Part shown: positions 37,038-47,066 of the stretch, piece by piece
How positions within the stretch are numbered: the stretch's first letter is position 1
Layout of the letters: each line of letters starts with the position of its first letter
Origin: Endozoicomonas euniceicola
Lineage (GTDB): Bacteria; Pseudomonadota; Gammaproteobacteria; Pseudomonadales; Endozoicomonadaceae
NCBI RefSeq assembly: GCF_025562755.1
Contig: NZ_CP103300.1
Span: forward strand, 620,001-684,000
DNA: 64,000 nucleotides
Direction: 5' to 3'
Program-made: the position numbers and the translations under genes
The notes under the pieces: generated by a model
What the model was told of the DNA's origin: nothing
What the model saw: the letters and a program-made list of their open reading frames with translations, nothing else
Database searches by the model: none

Positions 37038-37784
37038 TCAGCCCAGCTGCTCCATGATTTCAGCAGGGATATCAGCATTGGTGTAAACGTTTTGCACGTC
37101 GTCCAGATCTTCCAGACGATCCACCAGCTTCATAATTTTCTCTGCGCCGTCCTTGTCCAGCTCGGTCTGAACGTCGGCCACCATGGCAACTTCCGCTGCA
37201 GCCGCAGTAAAACCTGCTGCTTCCAGCGCATCTTTGACCGCCATGAACTCGGTCCAGTCGGTTACTACTTCGAAGGAACCATCGTCGTTAGTCACGATGT
37301 CTTCAGCTCCTGCTTCCAAGGCCGCGTCCATCAGAGCTTCTTCTTCAATGCTGTCGTCGAAGAAAATCTGACCCCGACGTTCGAACATATAAGCAACAGA
37401 GCCGTCAGTGCCCAGGTTGCCACCGTGCTTATTGAAAGCATGACGTACTTCTGCAACGGTACGATTACGGTTATCGGTCAGGGTTTCAACCAGTACCGCG
37501 ATACCACCCGCACCGTAACCTTCGTAGGTCACTTCTTCCATGTTGGAATCGTCATCACCACCGGCACCACGAGCAATGGCGCGGTTGATGGTGTCACGGG
37601 TCATGTTCGCACCCAGTGCTTTATCAACCACCTGACGCAGCTTCGGGTTATCTTCGATGTTGCCACCGCCCTGCTTCGCCGCGACCACCAGCTCACGGAT
37701 AATCTTGGTAAAGATCTTGCCACGCTTGGCGTCCTGAGCCGCCTTACGGTGCTTGATATTGGCCCATTTACTATGACCTGCCAT
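37038..37784 (-). CDS. yebC: YebC/PmpR family regulator
   Basis: A 248-aa TACO1/YebC family protein starting [14 protein letters not shown], with the family's GYGPGG-like GYGAGGIAV and [15 protein letters not shown]. Members act as DNA-binding regulators (PmpR) or as translation factors for difficult motifs. It normally sits between aspS and ruvC; here the ruvC neighbour is more than 23 kb away. Confidence 0.95.
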   Translation of the reverse strand: MAGHSKWANIKHRKAAQDAKRGKIFTKIIRELVVAAKQGGGNIEDNPKLRQVVDKALGANMTRDTINRAIARGAGGDDDSNMEEVTYEGYGAGGIAVLVETLTDNRNRTVAEVRHAFNKHGGNLGTDGSVAYMFERRGQIFFDDSIEEEALMDAALEAGAEDIVTNDDGSFEVVTDWTEFMAVKDALEAAGFTAAAAEVAMVADVQTELDKDGAEKIMKLVDRLEDLDDVQNVYTNADIPAEIMEQLG

Positions 37785-37814
37785 AGGAAATACCCTTTAT
37801 CTCAATTTTTGCGT

Positions 37815-37866
37815 ACCGGACTTTATTCACATTGTTGACAAAATCAGCGAATGAATAAAGTCCGGT
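37815..37866. promoter_or_regulatory. Perfect 14-bp inverted repeat between aspS and yebC
   Basis: ACCGGACTTTATTC and GAATAAAGTCCGGT pair perfectly across a 24-base loop. There is no T-run. It ends 8 bp from the aspS stop and could attenuate or process the aspS-yebC mRNA. Confidence 0.6.
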
Positions 37867-37873
37867 CGTTCAT

Positions 37874-39655
37874 TTAATGACTGGTCGCAGACGCCGGATC
37901 GCGACGGATACGAATGTTCAGATCGCGCAGCTGAGTGCCATCTACTTCGCCGGGAGCCTGGGTCATCACACAGGCCGCAGACTGAGTTTTCGGGAAGGCA
38001 ATCACTTCACGAATGTTGTCAGTACCACAGATCAGCATCACCAGACGATCCAGACCGAAGGCCAGACCAGCGTGGGGTGGCGCACCGTATTTCAGGGCGT
38101 CCAGCAGGAAGCCGAACTTCTCGCGCTGTTCTTCTTCCTGAATATCCAGAACGTTGAACACCGCCTGCTGCATCTCTTCACGGTGGATACGAACGGAACC
38201 ACCGCCCACTTCATAACCGTTGATGACCATATCGTAAGCACGGGACAGGGCCGTAGCCGGATTAGCAGCCAGCGCTTCCGCGGAACAGGTGGGTGCCGTG
38301 AACGGATGGTGCAGAGCCGTCAGCTTGCCATCGTCGGTCTCCTCAAACATCGGGAAGTCAATAACCCACAGAGGTGCCCACTCTCTGGTGTAGAGGTTCA
38401 GGTCTTCACCCAGCTTGCAGCGCAGTGCACCCAGAGCTTCGTTGACCACCTTCTCTTTGTCCGCACCGAAGAAAACGATATCACCGTTCTTCGCTTCCAG
38501 ACGTTCCATGATCTTCATGGTCACGTCGTCACCCAGGAATTTGATGATAGGAGACTGCAGGCCATTGGCACCGTTTTCAATCTCGTTCACCTTGATCCAC
38601 GCCAGACCTTTGGCACCGTAGATGCCGACAAACTTGGTGTAGTCGTCGATCTGTTTACGGGACAGTTCTGCACCACCCGGTACTTTCAGGGCAGCAACAC
38701 GGCCTTTTGGATCTTCAGCAGGGCCTTTAAAGACCTTGAATTCAACACCAGCCATCAGGTCCGCTACGTCCACCAGTTCCAGCGGGATACGCAGGTCTGG
38801 CTTATCAGAACCATAGCGGCTCATGGCTTCAGCGTATGTCATGTGCGGGAATTCGCCCAGCTCGATATCACGAACCTGCTTGAATACCTTTTTCACCATG
38901 TTTTCAGTAATGCCCATCACACCCGCTTCATCCATAAAAGATGTTTCGATATCGATCTGGGTAAATTCTGGCTGGCGATCAGCACGCAGGTCTTCGTCAC
39001 GGAAGCACTTGACGATCTGGTAGTAACGGTCAAAACCGGACACCATCAGCAACTGTTTGAACAACTGAGGAGACTGCGGCAATGCAAAGAACTTGCCTTC
39101 ATGGGTGCGGCTTGGCACCAGGTAGTCACGGGCACCTTCCGGAGTCGCACGGGTCAGAACCGGTGTTTCAACATCCAGGAAGCCTTCACCGTCCATAAAG
39201 TTACGAACCGCGCTGGTGACCTTGCTGCGCAGGATCAGTTTTTCCTGCATTTCCGGACGACGAAGGTCGATGAAGCGGTGCTTCAGACGAACGTCTTCAC
39301 CAACGTCGGTGTAACCTTCAATCTGGAATGGCGGTGTCTGAGCTTCATTCAGGACTTCAACCTGCCTGCCCAGCACTTCGATCTCACCAGTACTCATATT
39401 TGGGTTGACGGTACCTTCCGGACGCGGACGTACCAGACCAGTGATTTTCAGAACGTATTCGCTGCGGGCTTTGTCAGCCAGCGCGAATGCTTCTTCAGTG
39501 TCAGGGTCGATAACGACCTGGGTGGTGCCTTCACGGTCACGCATATCCAGGAAGATAACACCACCATGGTCGCGGCGGCGGTGTACCCATCCACACAGGG
39601 TCACTTCCTGCCCGTTATGGGAGAGATTCAGTTCGCCGCAATAATGGCTGCGCAT
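37874..39655 (-). CDS. aspS: Aspartyl-tRNA synthetase
   Basis: A 593-aa class II synthetase charging tRNA-Asp (or, if non-discriminating, also tRNA-Asn). The N-terminal OB fold ([21 protein letters not shown]), the class II motifs ([18 protein letters not shown]), the bacterial GAD insertion domain and the C-terminal motif 3 ([15 protein letters not shown]) are all present. I start at MRSHYCGEL at 39655, with GAGGT upstream; the longer frame adds 25 unlikely residues. A TATAAT -10 element lies about 85 bp upstream. Confidence 0.97.
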   Translation of the reverse strand: MRSHYCGELNLSHNGQEVTLCGWVHRRRDHGGVIFLDMRDREGTTQVVIDPDTEEAFALADKARSEYVLKITGLVRPRPEGTVNPNMSTGEIEVLGRQVEVLNEAQTPPFQIEGYTDVGEDVRLKHRFIDLRRPEMQEKLILRSKVTSAVRNFMDGEGFLDVETPVLTRATPEGARDYLVPSRTHEGKFFALPQSPQLFKQLLMVSGFDRYYQIVKCFRDEDLRADRQPEFTQIDIETSFMDEAGVMGITENMVKKVFKQVRDIELGEFPHMTYAEAMSRYGSDKPDLRIPLELVDVADLMAGVEFKVFKGPAEDPKGRVAALKVPGGAELSRKQIDDYTKFVGIYGAKGLAWIKVNEIENGANGLQSPIIKFLGDDVTMKIMERLEAKNGDIVFFGADKEKVVNEALGALRCKLGEDLNLYTREWAPLWVIDFPMFEETDDGKLTALHHPFTAPTCSAEALAANPATALSRAYDMVINGYEVGGGSVRIHREEMQQAVFNVLDIQEEEQREKFGFLLDALKYGAPPHAGLAFGLDRLVMLICGTDNIREVIAFPKTQSAACVMTQAPGEVDGTQLRDLNIRIRRDPASATSH

Positions 39656-39739
39656 AACATACCTCGAAACAGGGGGGGTTAATTCGGATTCAACAGGGCT
39701 TGAGGGAGGCACAACCCCTGAGACTATCAAAACCGACGC

Positions 39740-39745
39740 ATTATA
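39740..39745 (-). promoter_or_regulatory. Probable -10 element of the aspS promoter
   Basis: On the minus strand it reads caggTATAATgcg. No good -35 hexamer is apparent at the usual spacing. Confidence 0.45.
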
Positions 39746-39795
39746 CCTGAAACGCGGGTTTTCTCCAGACTGACGACGGTGACCAGAACAACCTT

Positions 39796-40500
39796 TCAGC
39801 GCTCCAGCAACATGAGAGTGGCAGGAAACGCCTTATGGGGTCCCAGGATTTGACGATGCAGCACCTTCCAGCCAGAAGACCGGGTGATATCCAGCCAGGT
39901 CTCTGCGGTTTCCGGGTAATCGTATTGACGGATATGAGCCATGATATGAGGTAGCCAGTCAGAACGGACGCCCTGTTTTGTAAAATACTGCTCCAGCTTA
40001 TGGGTGTAATCATCAAACTTCTGATTCGGGAGGATCATAATATCTGCCAGAATAAAGGCGCACTGGTCAGGTGCCTGTTGATAGAGTTTTGAAAAAAACT
40101 GACGCTTTTTCTGTTCATTACCATGATGGATGGCAAAGGCACTGTAGATAAGATTGGGCGTTGAAGTGGTCTCTGGTATGCCAAGAAACAAATCCTGATA
40201 GAATTGCTGACTCCTGATATGGCTGCGTTCCAGCAACTCAGCGGCCATCGCCAGTGCATTATCAGCCAGATCAATACCAAAATAGTATTCCAGTTGCACC
40301 GACCGGGTCATCTCGGGAATGAGCAGACTATTGCCACAGCCAAAGTCGACCATGGTCACTGATGAATTTTTGTAGCGATCCTGAATAAATGCCTGTGCGG
40401 CGGCAAGCAACTCATGATGCCCCATGAGGTTGTTATCAACCGCCCACTGGTAGGCATTCCACTGATCTTTAAAAACCGAAGTGACCTCATCTCTTGACAT
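39796..40500 (-). CDS. Class I SAM-dependent methyltransferase
   Basis: A 234-aa protein with the Rossmann motif [15 protein letters not shown] (residues ~52-65), motif [13 protein letters not shown] and motif III-like [10 protein letters not shown], which fit class I methyltransferases. The substrate cannot be told. I start at the ATG at 40500, with AGGTG upstream; a GTG three codons earlier is possible. It is not part of the conserved aspS neighbourhood as I know it. Confidence 0.8.
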   Translation of the reverse strand: MSRDEVTSVFKDQWNAYQWAVDNNLMGHHELLAAAQAFIQDRYKNSSVTMVDFGCGNSLLIPEMTRSVQLEYYFGIDLADNALAMAAELLERSHIRSQQFYQDLFLGIPETTSTPNLIYSAFAIHHGNEQKKRQFFSKLYQQAPDQCAFILADIMILPNQKFDDYTHKLEQYFTKQGVRSDWLPHIMAHIRQYDYPETAETWLDITRSSGWKVLHRQILGPHKAFPATLMLLER

Positions 40501-40594
40501 CACAGACACCTGTTAACCCAGATAGTGCATTTAATGTAGCAAAAACTCAGGGTTAACAGGTCAACGCTTAGGGCAGAGGCTTGCAGGAGTCGCC

Positions 40595-42268
40595 TCAGAC
40601 TGGACTTCTCCGGCTTATGTCCGCCTCAGCCTGTTGGCCTTCATCCAGTGATCTGGCTGTTTCTTCAGGGATAGTGGCAAAGTCCTGCAGGGCATCAGCA
40701 AAGGTCTGCTTCTGGAGCTGCTCAGTCTGAACGACCGCTTCCTTCCCGTCTTCAAGATGTCCTTCTTTGGCAGCCTGAGTGGCCTCGCCCTGCTCCATCT
40801 GTGCCTGCAACCAGAGCCCGGCGAAAATCAGGGGATTTTTTGCCCCCTCAAATGACAGATTGTCGCCTCCGAAGGTCGACGCCGCCGGGTTTATCTCTTC
40901 CTCTTCAGACAGCTTTTTCTGTGCAGTCTCTGAGGATTCATCAACAGCGCTTTGCAGAACAATGGCCAAACCTTCATCGAAAGGTGGGCGCTCAGGTTGT
41001 ATTGAAGCGGCTTTAGTTTTATCAACCTCTGTCTCCGCCAGCTTATCTGAAGTGGCTTTAGTTTCATCAAGCTCTGTCTCCGCCAGCTTATCTGAAGCGG
41101 CTTTAGTTTTATCAACCTTTTTATCCCTCAGCTCATCTAAAGCTGCTGGCGTTTCACCCAGGGCTGCCTGAAGTTTATCGAAGTCAATACTTCCGAATAC
41201 CGCCTTCAGTACAGCGGCCTCTGAGGGAGGCAAAAAGGACAGTTGAGAGCCATACAGTTTAGCTTCCAACGCATCGTCGGCTCTCTTTATCTCCTGCCTG
41301 CGGGCTGACTTATCAAGATCTCTGGAAAGGTCTTTTTGCACTTTCAGGCGCGTCTCTTCACGACGTGCATCCAAGCTGACTTCTTTGGCAGCTTCCTTAA
41401 CTTCCTCAACATTCTCTTCACCGGTATGCAGCGCTTCATTATCAAAACGCTGCCTCGCCTGAGTGACCAGACTGCCAACATTGACCAGTTCTTCCCGAAC
41501 AACATTCAGTGCCCTCTGGTAAGAACTAATGCTGGCCTGGTCAGTTGTATTCAAGCCCTTTAGCTCTTTTACATCCTGTTGCAACTCAGAAATACCCTCT
41601 TCAGCATTGGCAATTTTGTGTTCCAGCAGCGACAACTCCTTGTTGAGTGTTGCAATATCACCACTGCGATCACCCCCTGAAGCCTGCTCCTCTTTAGCAT
41701 TGGCAAGCTGATGCTCTTTCAGGCTCCTGGTCAGGCGTTGTTTAGCCAGACTACTGGAATAATCATTGAGCTGATTATTTTTTTCCTGGATATTTCCCTG
41801 ACGCTCCTGTATACGAGCCTGAAGAGCCAGCGTTTTTTTGGCTTTGCCCGCCCTGGTCGATTGTGCCTGCTGATGAGTACCGAATGCCTGACTAATAGAT
41901 TGCATGGATGCCACGGCTACCAACTCATCAACAAACCCCTTAATCATTAAAAACAGGGTATCGGTGTCGCCCAGATAGACATCCGACGCATCGATTTTCA
42001 GGTTGTTGCGAATATTACTCAGACGCGCGTCAATCTGCGCATTCAGCGACTGACTGACAAATTCTCCAACAGCCACTTTAACGACTTCAGGCTTAGGCAG
42101 GTTGGCAGATATACTCGCTGGCCCTGATGAGCCTCCGGTACTGGAGACTGAATTTGTACCGCTATAACCCTGGGAAACCTGATTGGATGAAGGAGTCCCG
42201 CTCGTTTGACCGCTTGCCGGAGTTTGACCGTTGTTGCCAACCCCACTCCCTGAGTTTACTGGATTCAT
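40595..42268 (-). CDS. Putative type III secretion substrate with coiled coils
   Basis: A 557-aa protein whose upstream partner is a SycD/LcrH-like chaperone gene overlapping it by 4 bp, the usual pairing for translocators and some effectors. The first ~60 residues are Ser/Gly/Asn-rich and disordered, like a type III signal. Residues ~85-130 contain a moderately hydrophobic helix (LFLMIKGFVDELVAVASM). Residues ~135-330 are long charged heptads, predicted coiled coil. Around residues 380-425 a 15-residue unit (DKLAETExDxTKAxS) is repeated. No enzyme motif is seen. Secretion is inferred from the chaperone, since no secretion apparatus lies in the window. Confidence 0.6.
   Translation of the reverse strand: MNPVNSGSGVGNNGQTPASGQTSGTPSSNQVSQGYSGTNSVSSTGGSSGPASISANLPKPEVVKVAVGEFVSQSLNAQIDARLSNIRNNLKIDASDVYLGDTDTLFLMIKGFVDELVAVASMQSISQAFGTHQQAQSTRAGKAKKTLALQARIQERQGNIQEKNNQLNDYSSSLAKQRLTRSLKEHQLANAKEEQASGGDRSGDIATLNKELSLLEHKIANAEEGISELQQDVKELKGLNTTDQASISSYQRALNVVREELVNVGSLVTQARQRFDNEALHTGEENVEEVKEAAKEVSLDARREETRLKVQKDLSRDLDKSARRQEIKRADDALEAKLYGSQLSFLPPSEAAVLKAVFGSIDFDKLQAALGETPAALDELRDKKVDKTKAASDKLAETELDETKATSDKLAETEVDKTKAASIQPERPPFDEGLAIVLQSAVDESSETAQKKLSEEEEINPAASTFGGDNLSFEGAKNPLIFAGLWLQAQMEQGEATQAAKEGHLEDGKEAVVQTEQLQKQTFADALQDFATIPEETARSLDEGQQAEADISRRSPV
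41004..41125 (-). repeat. 45-bp tandem repeat in the type III substrate gene
   Basis: Near-identical units begin at 41004, 41049 and 41094, the last one incomplete. They encode the DKLAETE-type 15-residue repeat and keep the reading frame. Confidence 0.85.
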
Positions 42269-42774
42269 GATGTCTGACTCCTTCCTGACTGATTCACCAG
42301 ATAATGTTTTAGTTGTTTTGCCTGTTTCTTTTCTTCGTCCCAGTCTTTGCTGACTTTCAGCCTTTTAATGGCTTCTGCAAGGGCTTTTTTCGCCAGCTTT
42401 CGATTTTTGAGGCTTATGAAGCACTCTGTCATGCAGAGTGATGGTCTTGGGTCCTGTTTATCAAGCCGCTCTGCATAGGACAGAGCCGGGATTGCGTCAG
42501 CATAATGCTTTAGCTGATAAAGACAGTAACCAATGGCAAGAAAGTAGCGGGCATTCCAGTGATCAAGCATTGCCAGATATCGAAATACCCTGAGGGCATC
42601 GGCATAATGGCCTATGTCAAAATGCCCATAACCCAGCGTATACATAGCTTCCATCTGGTCGGAATTTACCTGCCTGAGCTTCCCCAGGGTCCCCCCCTGT
42701 TTTAAATAAGAAAGCCATTCCTCCGGGCTGGCTTCAGATTTTATTGGCTTATTATCAGAAACCGGCCTGTCCAT
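42265..42774 (-). CDS. SycD/LcrH-type class II secretion chaperone (TPR)
   Basis: A 169-aa TPR protein. EAMYTLGYGHFDIGHYADALRVFRYLAMLDHWNARYFLAIGYCLYQLKHYADAIPALSYA follows the LcrH/SycD pattern very closely, including the LDHxxARYFLxxG signature. These chaperones hold translocator proteins before secretion. It is translationally coupled to the downstream substrate gene. AGGGAT precedes the start. Confidence 0.85.
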   Translation of the reverse strand: MDRPVSDNKPIKSEASPEEWLSYLKQGGTLGKLRQVNSDQMEAMYTLGYGHFDIGHYADALRVFRYLAMLDHWNARYFLAIGYCLYQLKHYADAIPALSYAERLDKQDPRPSLCMTECFISLKNRKLAKKALAEAIKRLKVSKDWDEEKKQAKQLKHYLVNQSGRSQTS

Positions 42775-43034
42775 GCCTTATCCCTACCTTTTACGTTTAT
42801 CACCATTATTCAACTCATTATAAACATTCGCAATTTATAGAGGTTTAGCCATTAGTCCGAAGAATAAAAATAATAAGAAACAAAAATTTATTTTTTTATT
42901 CTTTATCGTAATTTGCAAAAAAGCAGATCACTGTTTTACTGAATGACTCAAAAGCCAAAATCACTAACACACGGGCCGCTATAACTTTAACCAAAAATAA
43001 AGAAAAGCCCGCTCTATCTCAGGAGCACCTCTCA
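42775..43034. other. Divergent promoter region, chaperone and porin
   Basis: A 260-bp AT-rich gap between the divergent chaperone and OprD genes. It must hold both promoters; no specific operator is recognised. Confidence 0.4.
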
Positions 43035-44519
43035 ATGAAACTTGCCGTTTCATCTGCGACAAGTACCGTAGTTCTTTTAACTGCTTTGAGTTCATTATCT
43101 GTACTTCCTTCCCAGGCTGCAGACGACCTCTATGACCCTGACAACAATGACCATCATCTATCCCTGAAACTGCGTAATTATTATCAGGATCGTCAGCTTA
43201 GAGATTTCAGCAGATATTACTACGAAGAATCATCTGACCACACACTTCGGAAAGTCAAAACCCATAATAAGCAACTGGGCTGGGGTCAGGGGCTGGAAAT
43301 CAATTTCGAATCGGCCTGGCTGGGAAGCAGTACCGCCGCAATTGGCGTAGATGCCTCGCTTTATGGCGGTTTAAAGCTAATAGGTAATAACGATGAATAT
43401 GGCACAACCATATTAAAAGAGGATCCACCTGTTTTTAATCAATATAAAGGGCTCTATACCGCCAAACAGAACAGCTATGCCAAACCGGGGCAGATTTACC
43501 TTAAAGGCATAGCTGGCCAGAACAGCATGAACATTAAAGGAAAAGCCGGTTGGATACCCATTGAAAAACCTCTTTTAAATACCTTCTACCGCTTAACCCC
43601 AACCCGCTTTCAGGGAGCAATAGCTGAAGCAGAAGTGGGCGACTTCGAATTTTACGGTGTATGGACTGACAGGGTTTCCATCCATAATCATGACAGAATG
43701 GAAAAATTCACAGCGTTAAAGCCAGGCCGGGAAGGGCGGGATAAAAAATTCGAAGCCATCGACCATATCTACACCCTGGGCGGGTCTTATAACCATGAAT
43801 CCGGACTGGGATCTGATCTGGCCTATGCCGAAAGTGAGTCGTACCTGAAGCTGTATCACGCCAACTTAAATTACACATTTTTGCTCGATGAGCAGACCTC
43901 CCTGCTTCTGGAAGGGCAGTACTACAAAGGTGAAGAAAACGGCAACAAGTGGAAATCCGATGGTAAAACCTTTGGTGGTTTTGACAAAGATGCCAACCTT
44001 TATAACTTAAACGCCAGGCTTACCTTCGACACACTGTCATTTATGGCCTCCTACAGTCAGGTAGAGGCGAAAAAAAATGGTGCTCTCGGCGAGTTCGATT
44101 ACCATCTGGCCTATGACTCTGGTCGTGATTATGACGACATAGGCTTTCGCACTAAACGTCAGATTTCCTCCTTTAACTACAATGGCGAATCTGTCTGGCA
44201 GGCAGGAGTCTCTTATGCCTTTGACAACCTCGGTTTACCCGGCCTGTCCATGGGCTACACCTACACAGCCGGTAACGACATAGAAGCCACCAACAAACCT
44301 GACTACACGGATAAATACAAAGAAAAAGAACACAACGTAAAACTGGGCTATGCCTTCCAGCAAAAAGCCCTGAAAGGCCTGAGTGTAACCGTGCTTTATG
44401 CACAGCATGAAGGAGATAAAGAGCTGAGCGAGATGAAAAATGAAGATAAAAAAGACTATCGATATGAAGGTAAAACGGATTTAAGAGTATTCGTAGACTA
44501 CACTCTCAGTGTCTTCTAA
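43035..44519 (+). CDS. OprD-family outer-membrane porin 1
   Basis: A 494-aa porin with a signal peptide (ending SQA) and OprD-family traits: the N-terminal SLKLRNYYQDRQL strand, GWGQGLEINFES, GIGVD-like GVDASLYGGLKL, and a last strand ending in Phe (VFVDYTLSVF). OprD channels take up small charged nutrients such as basic amino acids or sugars acids; the substrate here is unknown. It sits in the place of oprD in the conserved gene order. Confidence 0.88.
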   Translation: MKLAVSSATSTVVLLTALSSLSVLPSQAADDLYDPDNNDHHLSLKLRNYYQDRQLRDFSRYYYEESSDHTLRKVKTHNKQLGWGQGLEINFESAWLGSSTAAIGVDASLYGGLKLIGNNDEYGTTILKEDPPVFNQYKGLYTAKQNSYAKPGQIYLKGIAGQNSMNIKGKAGWIPIEKPLLNTFYRLTPTRFQGAIAEAEVGDFEFYGVWTDRVSIHNHDRMEKFTALKPGREGRDKKFEAIDHIYTLGGSYNHESGLGSDLAYAESESYLKLYHANLNYTFLLDEQTSLLLEGQYYKGEENGNKWKSDGKTFGGFDKDANLYNLNARLTFDTLSFMASYSQVEAKKNGALGEFDYHLAYDSGRDYDDIGFRTKRQISSFNYNGESVWQAGVSYAFDNLGLPGLSMGYTYTAGNDIEATNKPDYTDKYKEKEHNVKLGYAFQQKALKGLSVTVLYAQHEGDKELSEMKNEDKKDYRYEGKTDLRVFVDYTLSVF

Positions 44520-44750
44520 TACTGCTCCCGGGCATAAACGCCTGACAACCTTACAGATTTAACCTGGGTCACGACCCTGTTATTAAACGTCCCTGATATT
44601 TTTTACATCTGCCGGTTGCAATTTGAACTGCGGTTGTAGAAAATCTTCGATGACCCTATGGGGAGATTCGATGTACTTCATCCAAGAGCTGTATAAAAGG
44701 ATGATGGAATCAGGGTCACACATAAAATAAACACAGCAAGGAAAAATCTA

Positions 44751-46046
44751 ATGAAACTCACACAACTGAGCGCACTCAGTGCCGCCATCATGCTGGCTAC
44801 AACTGCCCAGGCCAACTCTTTTGTTGACGATTCCAGTCTGAATATCGAATTACGCACTCATTTCCATGATCGTGCCAAAGAAGGTCATGATAATGATGCT
44901 AATGCCAATTATGACGAAAGAAGCTCACAATGGGCTCAGGCTATCAGGGCTGACTTTTCATCTGGCTACTTCGAAAATATTGTTGGTATCGACATCAATG
45001 CCTACTACGCTCTTAAACTCGGTGCATCCAACGTAGATAGCTACACAAACCCCGGCGTTCTTCCTTATGACTCAGAAGGCGACTCCAGCAGTTACGGCAA
45101 AACCGGTTATGCCATCAAGTTCAACCTGATGGATATGGGCGTACTAAAGTACGGTCGCATGCAACTGGACACTCCTCTGATTAACGATTCAGACAGCCGC
45201 GCATTGCCGAGCATGAGTGAAGCTTTCTATGGTGACTTTGCCTATGAAGGCCTCAAGACACATGTGGTATGGGCGACCAAGGCTAACGCAAAAACAAAAT
45301 CTGGCTTTGTTGATTACATGACCGAGGACGAAAAGAAAGCGGACAATAAAGAGCCTGTGAAAGCGATCGGAGCCTCTTACGACTTTGGCAATGGTTTAGG
45401 CTTGAGTGCCGACTACGCAACCCAGGATGATTTTGCCAAAAAATACCTGACTGAAGTAACCTATGCCACGGACATTAGCGGTATGGGATTAGGGTTCGCT
45501 GCTCAGTATGCCAAATACTCAAACATTGGATACGCCAAGGATAAGCATGTAAGTAATGGCAACAGTGACGACAGCATTAACGCCTGGGGCATTAAAGTAG
45601 ATGCCAGTATCCAACAAGCAACATTTGGTTTAGCTTATACCCAAGTTGAAGATTCCGACCTTGGAAAATTCAACAATAACTGGGGAGGCGACGCCATGGA
45701 TGATAGTGATGATACCGGCTATTTTGGCTACAACTCCATCCAGTACAGCGACTTTAACGCAAGAGCTCAGAAAGCAATCGGCTTAAGTGCGGGCTATGAT
45801 TTTGCAGGTATAGTCGACGGTCTAAGTGCAGATGCCATCTACGTCACCTCCGACTTCAAAAACAGCGCAGGCAATAAGCAGGACGAAAAAGAATATAACT
45901 TCAGACTGAAATATGCGTTCCCGCAAGTTGAAGGTCTCAGCGCCCAACTCCGCTACGCTAAAAACACCAAAGAAAATGCTGGTCAGAAAGACACTATCAC
46001 ACAAGACACCCGTGTCATCCTGAAATACAACGTCGCCGTTTTCTAA
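44751..46046 (+). CDS. OprD-family outer-membrane porin 2
   Basis: A 431-aa paralog of the preceding porin, with a signal peptide cut after AQA and the strands LNIELRTHFHDRA, GIDINAYYALKLG, LKYGRMQLDTPLI and a terminal ILKYNVAVF. AAGGAA precedes the ATG. The 230-bp gap to the first porin suggests its own promoter. It is shorter than typical OprD and rich in Asp. Confidence 0.85.
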   Translation: MKLTQLSALSAAIMLATTAQANSFVDDSSLNIELRTHFHDRAKEGHDNDANANYDERSSQWAQAIRADFSSGYFENIVGIDINAYYALKLGASNVDSYTNPGVLPYDSEGDSSSYGKTGYAIKFNLMDMGVLKYGRMQLDTPLINDSDSRALPSMSEAFYGDFAYEGLKTHVVWATKANAKTKSGFVDYMTEDEKKADNKEPVKAIGASYDFGNGLGLSADYATQDDFAKKYLTEVTYATDISGMGLGFAAQYAKYSNIGYAKDKHVSNGNSDDSINAWGIKVDASIQQATFGLAYTQVEDSDLGKFNNNWGGDAMDDSDDTGYFGYNSIQYSDFNARAQKAIGLSAGYDFAGIVDGLSADAIYVTSDFKNSAGNKQDEKEYNFRLKYAFPQVEGLSAQLRYAKNTKENAGQKDTITQDTRVILKYNVAVF

Positions 46047-46135
46047 ATCCCTTGTCGTCATTGCTAAAATGACAACCGGCACCTTCGGGTGCCACCTTAT
46101 GAAGTAAAAATGACCATGAAGTAAAACACACCAAA

Positions 46136-46172
46136 AAAGAAGGGAGGCTAAATGCCTCCCTTTTGTTTTTTG
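46136..46172. terminator. Bidirectional terminator between porin 2 and the HU-like gene
   Basis: The stem GGGAGGC/GCCTCCC with loop TAAAT is flanked by a T-run on the plus strand and an A-run on the other side, so it can stop both converging transcripts. Confidence 0.85.
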
Positions 46173-46190
46173 TTTACCTGAGCAGACAAA

Positions 46191-46532
46191 CTAAGCCAGG
46201 GCGTACTCCTTTAGCTTCTTCAATGGCCGAACCTTAACCTGCGTGGAGGCTGGTTTAGCTGGCACATCCATAAGCTCACCCGGTCGGAAAGGATTAGGTA
46301 CACCTTTGCGGGCTTTCTGGGCGGGTTTTTTCTTGGTAACAATTTTCAACAGACCGGGAAGAGTAAACTCTCCACACCCCCGTTTTTTAACATGACGCTC
46401 AACGAGGTCACTGAGTTCATCAAAAACGGCTCCGACTTCTTTTCTGGTCAGCCCCGTATTGTCAGCAATTTCAGCGATAATCTGGGTTTTGCTGTATCGA
46501 TCCTTGATAGCTGAGGCTTTTTTACCTGCCAT
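46191..46532 (-). CDS. HU-family DNA-binding protein
   Basis: A 113-aa histone-like protein. The N-terminal dimer helices (SKTQIIAEIADNTGLTRKEVGAVFDEL) and GEFTLPGLLKIVTKKKPAQKARKGVPNP are HU/IHF-like. It is longer than HU (about 90 aa) and has a basic C-terminal tail (VKVRPLKKLKEYA). The start is the ATG giving MAGKKASA with GGAG upstream; the longer frame is discarded. Confidence 0.9.
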   Translation of the reverse strand: MAGKKASAIKDRYSKTQIIAEIADNTGLTRKEVGAVFDELSDLVERHVKKRGCGEFTLPGLLKIVTKKKPAQKARKGVPNPFRPGELMDVPAKPASTQVKVRPLKKLKEYALA

Positions 46533-46577
46533 GCTGCTAATCTCCTGATGGTTATCCCTGTACAAATGCCGCAGCAT

Positions 46578-47066
46578 TTCGCTGCAGTTAATTATCTGCC
46601 ACTACACCAGGCTGATGCGATGCCTGAGGAGAACCAAAAACAGCTGCGAACTGCACTTCAGATCACTCCTCGTTCCTCTGAAAGCCTTAAATACCAGTGC
46701 TTTTACCGCTTTCAGGACATCTAAATCCACTATACCAACAGTATTTTTCATCTGCGAGCATTTTTTCAACAATTATTTATGACATGAAAGTCAGGCGCGC
46801 CAAGGCGTACAAAGCCGTTGAGGTCAAAAACGTATCAGGTTACATTAACGAAAAAAGGTGTAATAATCAGTTGGTTGCTTTTCAGGCTGATTAAAAAAAT
46901 AAATACGTTGTTTAGCTGCATGGATTGCCTTCTATCAGGAATCAGCCAGTCACTCATTCCTGATAGTTTCCAGAGGTTCAGTCCACTATTTTCGGTCTTT
47001 AACTATAACAACCTGCCGGCGGATTCATGGTTTATGCTACCCGCCTGATATAAAAAGGGAACTGCC
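46578..47066. other. 489-bp intergenic region upstream of the cold-shock gene
   Basis: It holds the promoter of the HU-like gene (left) and a long leader of the cold-shock-domain gene (right) with a perfect 11-bp hairpin at 46932-46966. Frames of 65 and 76 aa here have no ribosome sites and are not called. Confidence 0.5.
46932..46966 (+). promoter_or_regulatory. Hairpin in the leader of the cold-shock-domain gene
   Basis: CTATCAGGAAT pairs with ATTCCTGATAG across 13 bases, about 100 bp before the start codon. Cold-shock mRNAs often have structured leaders; this role is inference. Confidence 0.55.

Noticed and set aside
37877..39682. 601-aa plus-strand frame opposite aspS
   Set aside because: It is the mirror of a certain synthetase gene; the residue composition (His/Gln/Phe-rich) is typical of an antisense shadow and no ribosome site precedes it.
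46697..47048. Short plus-strand frames before the cold-shock gene
   Set aside because: No ribosome sites and no similarity; they cross the leader hairpin.
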